NCBI GenBank assembly: GCA_021463865.1
Contig: JAJTXY010000028.1
Span: forward strand, 1 to 50,608
Source of the DNA: Anaerolineae bacterium
Lineage (GTDB): Bacteria > Chloroflexota > Anaerolineae > Aggregatilineales > J027
Reading direction: 5' to 3'
Length of the DNA: 50,608 nucleotides
The position numbers and the translations under genes were made by a program. This document shows, in pieces, positions 8,503 through 16,200 of this stretch (position 1 is its first letter; each line of letters starts with the position of its first letter). The notes below the pieces were generated by a model, which searched no databases, was not told where the DNA came from, and saw nothing but the letters and a program-made list of their open reading frames with translations.

Positions 8503-9438
8503 TTACTGCTCATCAATTCCATCAAGGGATAGTTTGTTGTTGGTTTTGCGGACATCTACACGAACGGGTTCACCGAGCAACTGGTCAAGCGAGATTTCGT
8601 CGGTGGCGGCCTTGTCCATATGATAGGAACCGCAGACAAGGCATTTGGGGTTACGTGGAATATTGACCCACTCGGCGGAAAAAGGCGGGGTGATATGCCC
8701 CTCACGGATTTCTAGCGGTTGATTGGCTAACAAAACAGTGTTGGCTGGAAAATGACGCTCGGCGGGTGTGCTCTCTAGCAAAATATTGAGGACGATGTTG
8801 GCCTGCGTATTGGCGACGCGCACCACATCCAGCCAGAGGCCCGGTTCAGCATCAATCGCGCCATCAGGACGACGCTGCCCATAATCCAAATCAGCATCCG
8901 CGCCATCTGGGGCAGGGGTGACATACCCTTCGCGCAGTTCGGCAGCCCAACACGCATAACACGGGCCATCTCCGGGGTAGATTGCCACCACATCACCCCC
9001 TTCGCCGCGTTCATAGACCCCCGCGTATACCGCCACGAGATGCCGTTTAAGGCAGGATTCGTTTAGGCTGAATTTCGCGCCCTCGCCATCTACCCCTACG
9101 ACCAATATATCCATTTGATCGAGCAGGTGTAAATGGCTCTCAATACGATCTTGCAGGGTGAACACCTCGGCTTGCGGGTTGCGTTGCAAAATCAAATCGC
9201 GCACTGCTTCGACTTTGGGTTTGCCGATATAACGACCATCGGCGACATGACGCACAATATTTTGGGTATCCAACACATCGTCATCCACCAAAATAAAGCG
9301 CTGTACCCCCGACATGGCTAGGGCCAGCGCGACATAGCCGCCGCCTGAACCCACTCCGACAATTCCGACGGTTTTGCGGGCCAGCAGGCTCATGGCGTCA
9401 TGCCCTAGCAGCCGTTCAACGCGATTCCAATCGGTCAT
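8503..9438 (-). CDS. E1-like ThiF/MoeB-family adenylating enzyme
   Basis: A 311-residue ThiF-fold protein expected to adenylate the C-terminus of a ubiquitin-like or sulfur-carrier protein. Seen in order: the nucleotide loop GIVGVGSGGG (25-34), the acidic DDD at 52-54 after the strand FILV, the NIVRH motif with Asn60 and Arg63, Asp117 in VVGVDGEGAKF, and two CxxC pairs (Cys160/163 and Cys266/269) that probably bind zinc. No further cysteine lies between the CxxC pairs, where E1 enzymes often carry the thioester cysteine. The ATG at 9438 overlaps the upstream JAMM gene stop as ATGA and is preferred to an upstream in-frame ATG at 9453. A sulfur-transfer role is the main alternative, but the E2 and JAMM neighbours favour protein conjugation. 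Confidence 0.87.
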   Translation of the reverse strand: MTDWNRVERLLGHDAMSLLARKTVGIVGVGSGGGYVALALAMSGVQRFILVDDDVLDTQNIVRHVADGRYIGKPKVEAVRDLILQRNPQAEVFTLQDRIESHLHLLDQMDILVVGVDGEGAKFSLNESCLKRHLVAVYAGVYERGEGGDVVAIYPGDGPCYACWAAELREGYVTPAPDGADADLDYGQRRPDGAIDAEPGLWLDVVRVANTQANIVLNILLESTPAERHFPANTVLLANQPLEIREGHITPPFSAEWVNIPRNPKCLVCGSYHMDKAATDEISLDQLLGEPVRVDVRKTNNKLSLDGIDEQ

Positions 9439-10481
9439 TTTGTTTTCTCCCACGCCTCGATTGCCTTCACTCCATCTACCAATAAATGCTCATCCGTCCA
9501 TTGGGGGATTATCCCCTCCGGAACTTTGGTGGAGGCGTTGAGCAGCGTTTCAAAAAGGTCTTGGCCTTCTTTGGGGCGCATAATCGGTGCAACTCGCCAC
9601 ATGGGTGGACGAATCGGATAATTGACGGGGGTCATAGCAATCACGACCCGCGATGTACCGGGACGCCAGATGGTCAGGCAGGTATCGAGTGGGGGGTGTC
9701 CCCGTGTGTTCCATGTGACCACATCCATGACTTCTAGCCCGTTCTTCTCCAATGCCGCCAATTCTTCGTCAAAACGCTGGCGCTGTTTAATCCACCAAAC
9801 AACAGGTGGCAGGCCGGGAAAATAGTCATTGGGTCGAACGACCACTTTGACGGGTTCAAAGTCGCGGCCTTCCTTCCGCAGCCACCAAAAATCTATACGT
9901 ATCCGAGCGGCTTTAGTTGTGCTTTTGGCCTCAACAATCAGCGTATTTTCAGCGGGCGGAATGCCTTCGCAATATTCGGCGAGGGTGACAATGGGGGCGA
10001 GTAAAAAATCTGTGCCCATGCCCTCCAAATGCAAACGGGCGGTGTGTAAATCTTCAGTCGAGGGAGCAATCATCGCGCCGGGTTGTTTATGCCAATCGCC
10101 TAGATGACGCAGAGGCACATCCCACTTGGCGCTGCGACCTTGACCGTGCATCTCACGATAAAGTTTCCAATTTTCCTGCCACCACTCCGAGATATTGGTT
10201 TGCCAGCCATCACCCTGCACAAACATGACTGAACGACGGACAACATCTTCCATCGGTGGGATGGTGTCGAGGATATAGACTTCGGGGAGAGTGGTTTCAG
10301 TGGCAGGCGTGATGAGGCCAATAAGTGCTTCACCAGTTTCATTACGTTTATAGCGCAGCGCCCCTTGACAGATTTTTTCGACCACCCGCTGTGCCACATA
10401 TGCCAATGGCAGAGGATTCTCTGGCATGGGGGCAGGAAGGTCGAATGACTTTTCAACGGGGGGGAGGTCGTGGGTAGTCAT
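9435..10481 (-). CDS. JAMM/JAB-like protein with a C-terminal E2/RWD-like region
   Basis: A 348-residue protein. The N-terminal half has the outline of a JAB/MPN isopeptidase: Glu51 in GEALIGLI, then GDWHKQPG with His131, followed at the exact family spacing by Ser141 and Asp144 in PSTED. The second metal-binding histidine of the HxH motif is Gln133, so activity may be altered or lost. The C-terminal part, about 234-305, reads like an E2 or RWD fold: a helix RFDEELAALEKNG, strands, then NYPIRPPMW, with no catalytic cysteine. That part is inferred from pattern only. The ATG at 10481 overlaps the E2 stop as ATGA, so it is chosen over 10499. The E1 gene follows with the same overlap. Likely role: removing or handling a conjugated modifier. 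Confidence 0.72.
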   Translation of the reverse strand: MTTHDLPPVEKSFDLPAPMPENPLPLAYVAQRVVEKICQGALRYKRNETGEALIGLITPATETTLPEVYILDTIPPMEDVVRRSVMFVQGDGWQTNISEWWQENWKLYREMHGQGRSAKWDVPLRHLGDWHKQPGAMIAPSTEDLHTARLHLEGMGTDFLLAPIVTLAEYCEGIPPAENTLIVEAKSTTKAARIRIDFWWLRKEGRDFEPVKVVVRPNDYFPGLPPVVWWIKQRQRFDEELAALEKNGLEVMDVVTWNTRGHPPLDTCLTIWRPGTSRVVIAMTPVNYPIRPPMWRVAPIMRPKEGQDLFETLLNASTKVPEGIIPQWTDEHLLVDGVKAIEAWEKTK

Positions 10482-10951
10482 CGGTGGGGCTTTAACCAAT
10501 CCATCAGGTTACGCTTGAGTTTTTCTTCGATACCGGGCCATTCGCCAGTCGCACGCCATGTATAATAGGCATACAACCATTCAATCGCCCAACCTGCTAC
10601 TGTGACGGCGGTAGAGGTAGAAGGGTTCCATCCATACGAAATGCTGTCTTTGGGATTGAACAAACAAAGCTGTCCGTCTTCAAATTGATGTTTAGGGCTG
10701 TAAATATAGGGCTGAAGCACGTAGGCTTCGGCAGGACGATTGGGATAATCTTTCGGGTAAAAAATCTTGACTTCATGTTCGCGCTGGGGCAACCCGACGA
10801 GATTGACCTCGACCATGCCGAGCCATGAGAGCGTATCATTTTTATTGAATGTTAGCTGGAACGTATTGCCAAAGGTCGCCTGCATAAGTTCTACTTCCAA
10901 GCGCAGACGTGGCGAGACGTTTTTTTTAGTTCCCCACCATTGTGTAGCCAC
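10478..10951 (-). CDS. E2-like ubiquitin-conjugating-fold protein
   Basis: A 157-residue protein with the hallmarks of an E2 fold. An N-terminal helix (RLRLEVELMQ) comes first, then strands, then YPKDYPNRP (65-73) matching the YPxxxP element, and HQFEDGQLCLF (88-98), in which Cys96 stands where the E2 active-site cysteine follows the HPN-like segment. A conserved-looking C-terminal helix contains GEWPG. It should accept a modifier from the E1-like partner as a thioester and pass it to a target. The GTG start at 10951 is preceded by AGGAAG. It is 22 bases downstream of the membrane-protein gene and overlaps the JAMM gene by four bases. No RING-type E3 is visible nearby. Confidence 0.85.
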   Translation of the reverse strand: MATQWWGTKKNVSPRLRLEVELMQATFGNTFQLTFNKNDTLSWLGMVEVNLVGLPQREHEVKIFYPKDYPNRPAEAYVLQPYIYSPKHQFEDGQLCLFNPKDSISYGWNPSTSTAVTVAGWAIEWLYAYYTWRATGEWPGIEEKLKRNLMDWLKPHR

Positions 10952-10973
10952 TGCCTTATCTTCCTGAATAACA

Positions 10974-11768
10974 CTAATGAGTGCTGATACGGCGCTGCTG
11001 TGAAAGTAATTCTTCTAGGGAAATCGGTAATGAATCATCTTCGAGCGCCACCTGTACCTGTGCTTCGCCGTCTAAGCCGAATTGACGACGCCGTTCATCT
11101 AACGAGGGTGACAAGGTAAACGGGTGCAACGCTACCAAACCCCCATCCACCCAGACCTGTAAATCCCATTTACCAATGTGGGTCAGGCGATTGTTGCCTT
11201 TGAGGGGTAAGCGATAACCGGGCAGCAGCAGATTTTCACCGGGTCGCATGTAATGTTCCATCTCGCAGACAAATTGGGGATAGCCTGCCGCATCTTTGAT
11301 CTCAAAGCGGATGAGGCTTTGGCGGGGGTGGGCATAGGTTGGGGCGTCTACTACGACATAGGGGCGCAGCGAATTGTCGTCTAATGAAAGCAAACGGGCT
11401 TGCCGAAGTTCCAAACCATCCTTGCGGATTTCCTCCACCAATAGACCGACATCTTGCAAGCGATAGCCATGTGTGTCACGATCAGGGCGCATACTTACAT
11501 ATTCAGCAGAGCGGCGGGCCGATTGGGTCATTTGTACACGGCGGCGCTCACGCGAGGCAGGATTAGCGCGGCTGATGCGACGCGATGCACGGGTATTGGT
11601 TTGGAGGGTGCGGGCGGCGTTTCCGGCAACGGCCATTGTGGTGAGGAGGGTGACGACTCCACCTAAAATAAACGCGACAGCCCACTCTCCTGAAACAAGG
11701 AGAACCATAAACGCGATGAACATGGCGATTAACCATGCCATATTGCCCCGGCGATTGGTTTTTGGCAT
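10974..11768 (-). CDS. Membrane-anchored protein leading the E1/E2/JAMM operon
   Basis: A 264-residue protein, first gene of the operon. A basic N-terminus (KTNRRG) precedes a two-helix membrane hairpin (about 11-25 and 30-48). A strongly basic linker (50-85) follows, so by the positive-inside rule both ends should be cytoplasmic. The soluble part includes a beta-rich region, about 130-225, with motifs such as RPGENLLLPGYRLPL and GKWDLQVWVDGG, suggesting an Ig-like or beta-sandwich fold. No named family is recognised. A tail of about 40 residues ends RRISTH. As the leader gene with a good promoter it may tether the conjugation enzymes to the membrane or present their target. This is inference from context. 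Confidence 0.7.
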   Translation of the reverse strand: MPKTNRRGNMAWLIAMFIAFMVLLVSGEWAVAFILGGVVTLLTTMAVAGNAARTLQTNTRASRRISRANPASRERRRVQMTQSARRSAEYVSMRPDRDTHGYRLQDVGLLVEEIRKDGLELRQARLLSLDDNSLRPYVVVDAPTYAHPRQSLIRFEIKDAAGYPQFVCEMEHYMRPGENLLLPGYRLPLKGNNRLTHIGKWDLQVWVDGGLVALHPFTLSPSLDERRRQFGLDGEAQVQVALEDDSLPISLEELLSQQRRISTH

Positions 11769-11803
11769 TGTTTACTTTTCCACTAAACGACTTTACTTCT
11801 TCA

Positions 11804-11831
11804 ATTATATCATACGCACATTGCTTGTCTT
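11804..11831 (-). promoter_or_regulatory. Promoter of the E1/E2/JAMM operon
   Basis: On the minus strand AAGACA (-35, 11826-11831) and TATAAT (-10, 11804-11809, perfect) are 16 bases apart, ending 35 bases before the ATG at 11768. It is the only sigma-A-like promoter seen for the five genes. Confidence 0.6.
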
Positions 11832-11899
11832 GGGTCGCACCACCTCTCATTTTTTGGGGGGTATACAACGGTGACTATCGGGCTACTGAAAATTGAATT

Positions 11900-11925
11900 G
11901 GGTTTCCCGGTGAGCGGAGAAACCC
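11900..11925 (-). terminator. Hairpin after the EamA transporter gene
   Basis: The arms GGGTTTC (11900-11906) and GAAACCC (11919-11925) form a stem-loop 33 bases beyond the transporter stop codon on the minus strand. The tail is AT-rich but lacks a clean U tract, so termination strength is doubtful. Confidence 0.42.
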
Positions 11926-11958
11926 TGTGTTTGCTGTGAAAACTCTAGCCGGCATCTT

Positions 11959-12924
11959 TTATTCTGGGGAGATGCGTTCCATGTTCAGCTTGATTTCATG
12001 TCGCCGCCTTTGACCAATGCATGGGAGCTTGGTATTGATGACGGCTACCCCTGCCAAAATGACAATGGTGGCGATGATCATGGGCAGGGTTACATTTTCA
12101 TCGGCGACCAACCAACCCATAAAAACCGCGATGACCGGATTCACATAAAAATTCGTACTCACTCTAGCGGGTTCGACGGTTTTCAGTAGCCACAGGTAAG
12201 CCGTATAACCGATGATGGATCCAAAGATGGTCAGATAGATTAAGGCAACGACAGACCGAAGTGAGATTTCCCCTATATCGAGGCGTGAAGGCTCACCCAA
12301 CAAGAGACTGACTCCCAAAAGCAATATTCCTGCTGCCAGCATTTCACTGGCTGTACTCATGCGGGTATCCTGTGGCAATGGGGCACGGCGCGAATATAGA
12401 CTCCCGATAGCAAAGAACATGGCCCCAATGAACACAATGCCCATGCCTGCCAACTGATCGTTATCTGCATCAATGGAGGGCGCAAAGAGTAGGATTATCC
12501 CAACGAACCCAAGCCCTAGCCCAGTGAATATCTGAGGACTTGGCTTTTTGCCCCCGAAACCTAACCACCCGAACAGCGTGATCCAGATGGGAATCGTTGC
12601 GACCACCAACGCCGCCAGTCCGGAGGAAATGCGCTCCTCGGCGAAACTGACGAGGCCAATTCCGCCGACCAGCATCAGTCCACCAACGATCACTGCCGAG
12701 CGCCAATGCCGCAAACTAGGGAAATCCCCACCCCGCGCCAACAAAACAACCATCATGAGGCCCCCAGCAAAGAAAAAACGTAAACCTGCCATCAGAAAGG
12801 CCGGGACGGTCTCGACAGCGATACGTATCCCTAGAAACGTCGTCCCCCAAATGAGGTAGATAGCGAGAAATGCAATTCCAATGTTGAGCTTTGTAGCCCG
12901 CGATACATTGTTTGTGTCTGTCAT
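11959..12924 (-). CDS. EamA-family (DMT) transporter
   Basis: A 321-residue protein with about ten hydrophobic helices in two repeated halves. The segments IYLIWGTTFLGIRI near the start and the matching second half with YLTIFGSIIGYTAYLW are typical of two EamA domains. Members export amino acids, metabolites or drugs, and the substrate cannot be read from the sequence. The ATG at 12924 has GGAG a few bases upstream. It is divergent from the AraC-type regulator at 13023, and such pairs commonly form a local regulatory unit, so that regulator may control it. Confidence 0.87.
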   Translation of the reverse strand: MTDTNNVSRATKLNIGIAFLAIYLIWGTTFLGIRIAVETVPAFLMAGLRFFFAGGLMMVVLLARGGDFPSLRHWRSAVIVGGLMLVGGIGLVSFAEERISSGLAALVVATIPIWITLFGWLGFGGKKPSPQIFTGLGLGFVGIILLFAPSIDADNDQLAGMGIVFIGAMFFAIGSLYSRRAPLPQDTRMSTASEMLAAGILLLGVSLLLGEPSRLDIGEISLRSVVALIYLTIFGSIIGYTAYLWLLKTVEPARVSTNFYVNPVIAVFMGWLVADENVTLPMIIATIVILAGVAVINTKLPCIGQRRRHEIKLNMERISPE

Positions 12925-12986
12925 GACTGATTTTCTCCACTTTGGACAAGACTGACCTCATGGTAGGCGGAAAAATTTAGGTCGTC

Positions 12987-13016
12987 TTGTACGTTCTTGC
13001 AGGGTATGGCTATACT
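12987..13016 (+). promoter_or_regulatory. Promoter of the AraC regulator, probably leaderless
   Basis: TTGTAC (12987-12992) and TATACT (13011-13016) are 18 bases apart. The ATG at 13023 begins six bases after the -10 hexamer, where transcription itself should start. No ribosome-binding site fits in between, so a leaderless mRNA is likely. Confidence 0.5.
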
Positions 13017-13022
13017 TTTCTT

Positions 13023-13883
13023 ATGGCTACCCAAGAGCAATCCTCATTATCTAAATCGCAAGACAGTGCCCAACTTTGGCGGGTGGATGTTTTTGGTGGA
13101 CTCGAATTGTTTCGTGCCCATTTTGTCGAATTCAGTTTTTCCCCGCATACCCATGATGAATTTATGATCGGCATGACCGAAAACGGTTTCGCTTTGCCTC
13201 AATTTCGGGGGGCGGTGCGGAATGTTGGGCCGGGAGATGTATTTGTCTTAAACCCCGGCGAAGTGCATGGGGGTGGGCCAGCCGCCAATTCGATTTGGCA
13301 GTACCGTTCGTTTTATCCCTCATCCGCTTTAATGCAACGTGTTGCCGAAGAACTCACCGAGACCCATCGAGATGTCCCTCAATTTACGGGCGGGGTGATT
13401 TATAGTCCTACGGTAGCGACGATGTTGTGGCAAGCACATAAGGCTTTAGAAGAGGCAAATTCGGCATTGGTACGCGAGTCCACTCTTTTGGAGGCACTGG
13501 TTGGTTTGATCGTCCATCATGCAGCGGACAAAATAACGGTACATGAGGTGGAGAAAAGCAAACATCGGGCCGTCAAGTTGGTGAAAGATTACCTTGAGGC
13601 ACTCCCCACCGAAAATGTGTCGCTCGATACCCTTGCGAGGGAAGCGAATATTAGCTCCTTTAGATTGTGTCGAGTCTTTCGGCGTGAGACCGGATTATCA
13701 CCCCATGCCTATCAAATATTGATGCGAGTACGTCTTGCTAAGTCACTGTTGATGAAGGGGATGCCCATCTCGCAAGTTGCAGTAGAAGCGGGCTTTTTCG
13801 ATCAAGCCCATCTGACACGGCACTTTAAGCGTGTCTACGGGGTGACACCGGGACGGTATCTTGGCGAAGTGTTTCCTTCATAA
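13023..13883 (+). CDS. AraC-family transcriptional regulator
   Basis: A 286-residue regulator. The N-terminal half is a cupin-type sensor domain, with FSPHTHDEF supplying the typical histidines and VGPGDVFVLNPGEVHGG the second cupin element. The C-terminal ~100 residues carry two helix-turn-helix motifs (SSFRLCRVFRRETG and QVAVEAGFFDQAHLTRHFKR) ending with GVTPGRY, the AraC signature. The ATG at 13023 is chosen. The frame is open upstream to a TTG at 12987, but that codon coincides with the predicted -35 box. It is divergent from the EamA transporter and lies 23 bases before the hydrolase gene, so both directions are candidate targets. The ligand is unknown. Confidence 0.88.
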   Translation: MATQEQSSLSKSQDSAQLWRVDVFGGLELFRAHFVEFSFSPHTHDEFMIGMTENGFALPQFRGAVRNVGPGDVFVLNPGEVHGGGPAANSIWQYRSFYPSSALMQRVAEELTETHRDVPQFTGGVIYSPTVATMLWQAHKALEEANSALVRESTLLEALVGLIVHHAADKITVHEVEKSKHRAVKLVKDYLEALPTENVSLDTLAREANISSFRLCRVFRRETGLSPHAYQILMRVRLAKSLLMKGMPISQVAVEAGFFDQAHLTRHFKRVYGVTPGRYLGEVFPS

Positions 13884-13906
13884 AATGATTTGAGGAATTT
13901 CTGGCA

Positions 13907-14602
13907 ATGGATAAAAAACACCCTTTGGCCTTGTTACACGGAGCAGTAGGGGCAAAATCGCAATTTGCAGAACTGATTCCACTGCTTGAACCCCATTTTG
14001 AGGTCATTACGTTGGATTTTGAGGGGCATGGTCCGGCGGATTTAGCCGATAGGCCCTTTAAAATTGAGTATTTTGCCGAGAATGTTTTGAACATCGCAGG
14101 GTCGGAAAAATTCGATGTATTCGGCTACAGCATGGGTGGTTATGTCGCGCTGTATCTGGCTCTGCATCACCCCGAACGGGTGGGGCGGGTGTTCACATTG
14201 GCGACCAAATTCGATTGGACACCCGTGATGGCGGAAAAAGAAGTGAAACTGTTGGATGCCGATAAGATTATGCAGAAAATTCCGCACTATGCCCAAATCC
14301 TACAAGCGACGCATCGAGATTGGCGCATGGCGTTGGAAAAAACACGCGACTTGTTGATAGGGCTGGGCCAGCAGAATCTATTGACTCCCGATATTTTGGC
14401 CCAAATAACCCAACCCGTGCGGATAGCGATAGGGGATCGGGACAGTATGGTCAGTCTGGAAGAAACCATCGCGGCATATCGCGCGTTGCAGTTGGGCGAA
14501 TTGCAGATTTTACCTGCAACCCCCCATCCATTCGATAAAATATCCCCGTCTTTGTTGGCGGATGCCATTATTCAATTTTTCACGAGGGGAAATTGGGCGT
14601 GA
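13907..14602 (+). CDS. Alpha/beta hydrolase
   Basis: A 231-residue alpha/beta-hydrolase fold protein. The oxyanion region is LLHGAVGAKSQF (9-20). The nucleophile elbow is GYSMGG, with the serine near residue 75. The acid is probably the Asp in IGDRDSMV, and the base is the His in ATPHPFDK near the C-terminus, so the triad looks complete. The substrate is unknown; esters or small lactones are typical. GAGG lies upstream of the ATG. The stop codon overlaps the GTG of the downstream dehydrogenase gene (GTGA), so the two are probably translationally coupled. Confidence 0.82.
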   Translation: MDKKHPLALLHGAVGAKSQFAELIPLLEPHFEVITLDFEGHGPADLADRPFKIEYFAENVLNIAGSEKFDVFGYSMGGYVALYLALHHPERVGRVFTLATKFDWTPVMAEKEVKLLDADKIMQKIPHYAQILQATHRDWRMALEKTRDLLIGLGQQNLLTPDILAQITQPVRIAIGDRDSMVSLEETIAAYRALQLGELQILPATPHPFDKISPSLLADAIIQFFTRGNWA

Positions 14603-16200
14603 CCCATCGAATCTTAATTGCAACGTCGCTGTCCGAAGCCGGGTTAAATTTGTTAAAGGGGGAGGTCGGGGGTTTGGCGCAGGTGGTCGAACCAGAAAAC
14701 CTGAGCAAATACTCGGCGCTCAATGCGGCTGAGGCTTTAATCATCCGGGATGAAGTGGAAATTGACACCACCCTGCTGGAAAAAATGCCCAAACTGCGGG
14801 TGATTGGGCGGGCCGGGGTGGGCATTGCTGGGATTGATGTCGAGTCGGCTACCCGTCGTGGCATTATTGTCATGAATACCCCCGGCGTAAATGCTATCAG
14901 CACCGCCGAATATACCCTTACGTTGATGCTGGCGATGGCGCGGAACTTGATTCAAGCCCATAACGCGCTGACAGATGGGGTATGGCAACGTGAACAGCAT
15001 GTGGGGATGGAACTGCATGGCAAACGATTGGGCATTATCGGTTTAGGGCGGGTGGGACGTGAGGTGGCACGGCGGGCGATGGCTTTTGGCATGACCGTGC
15101 AAGCCTATGACCCGTATGTGACGGAAAATCAACTGGGCGATTTGCGATTAAAACTGGTTGGCTTGGCTCAATTATTGGCGGATTCCGATGTTATCAGTTT
15201 GCACTGCGCCATGACATCTGAAACAGTGGGGTTGTTAAATGCGGATACTTTCTCGTTGATTAAAAACGGGGCGCTGTTGATTAACACTGCACATGGCAGC
15301 ATTGTGGATGAAAACGCCCTGCTGACCGCTTTGAAAAATGGACGATTGGCGGGGGCAGCAGTGGATGTGTATGCCCATGAACCCATCACTAATTCACCCC
15401 TGCTTAATTTGCCGAATGTGCTGCATACCCCCCATCTGGGAGACAGCACCCGCGAAGCCCAACGCGATTTGGGTTTATTGATTGCACGGCAGGTACTCGA
15501 CGCTCTGCGTGGCGAAGATTATCGCAATGTCGTCAATATGCCATTTGTAGATGGACGACCCTTTGAGATGATCGCCCCCTATTTGAAATTAGCGGAACGC
15601 ATTGGGATGCTGCAACATGCGTTGGCACGCGGGCCGATTAATCGGGTGATGCTGGAATTTCGTGGACAGGAGGTAGAAGGCCTAGTCAAGCCGATGACAG
15701 TGGCCCTGCTGCGTGGCCTGTTGATGCCGATTTTGGGCGAGGAGATGGTGAATTACATCAACGCCCCGGTGCTGGCCCATGAGCGCAATATCTTTGTGAG
15801 CCAAACCAAAGGGCTGGATAGTCCCGATTATGCCAATTTGATGTCGTGTCAAGTGCATTGGCTGGGGCCACACGCAGGCAGTACCACGATGGCAGGGGCA
15901 CTCTTTGGCCGCACCGAGGCCCATATCGTGAAAATCAACCAGTATCGCACTGACTTTCAACCAGAAGGGGTGCTGTTGGTCATTGGCAGTTATGACCGCC
16001 CCGGCGTGATCGGACGGGTCGGGTTGCTGCTGTCGGAAAACAGCATCAACATTGCGGATTGGCGGACGGGACGGGCTGAACCGGGGGGGCAGACCCTATC
16101 GGTAGCGATTTTGGACGAGCCGATTTCGGATGATCTACTGGAAACTTTACGTTCGCAAGATTATGTGCGGCACGCGACGCAGATTGTTTTTTCATCCTAA
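14599..16200 (+). CDS. serA: SerA-like D-3-phosphoglycerate dehydrogenase with altered active site
   Basis: A 533-residue protein with the long SerA layout: substrate and NAD domains (1-~315, GIIGLGRVGREVARRA for NAD), an intervening domain (~320-450) and a C-terminal ACT domain (VIGSYDRPGVIGRVG). SerA oxidises 3-phosphoglycerate in the first step of serine synthesis. The catalytic glutamate (Glu261 in AHEP) and histidine (His279 in TPHLGDST) are kept, but the conserved active-site arginine of this superfamily (usual NxARGG context) is His232 in NTAHGSIVDE. Activity is therefore uncertain. The GTG at 14599 overlaps the hydrolase stop and follows GAGGGG at 14584-14589. It meets the kinase gene tail to tail with a four-base overlap. 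Confidence 0.82.
   Translation: MTHRILIATSLSEAGLNLLKGEVGGLAQVVEPENLSKYSALNAAEALIIRDEVEIDTTLLEKMPKLRVIGRAGVGIAGIDVESATRRGIIVMNTPGVNAISTAEYTLTLMLAMARNLIQAHNALTDGVWQREQHVGMELHGKRLGIIGLGRVGREVARRAMAFGMTVQAYDPYVTENQLGDLRLKLVGLAQLLADSDVISLHCAMTSETVGLLNADTFSLIKNGALLINTAHGSIVDENALLTALKNGRLAGAAVDVYAHEPITNSPLLNLPNVLHTPHLGDSTREAQRDLGLLIARQVLDALRGEDYRNVVNMPFVDGRPFEMIAPYLKLAERIGMLQHALARGPINRVMLEFRGQEVEGLVKPMTVALLRGLLMPILGEEMVNYINAPVLAHERNIFVSQTKGLDSPDYANLMSCQVHWLGPHAGSTTMAGALFGRTEAHIVKINQYRTDFQPEGVLLVIGSYDRPGVIGRVGLLLSENSINIADWRTGRAEPGGQTLSVAILDEPISDDLLETLRSQDYVRHATQIVFSS

Noticed and set aside
6183-11768. Reading the helicase and the E1/E2/JAMM genes as one defence system
   Set aside because: They are convergent, separated by a terminator, and differ visibly in base composition, so common function is not supported.
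8503-11768. Assignment to type II CBASS
   Set aside because: No cGAS/DncV-like nucleotidyltransferase and no effector gene is present next to it, and E1 and E2 are separate proteins here.
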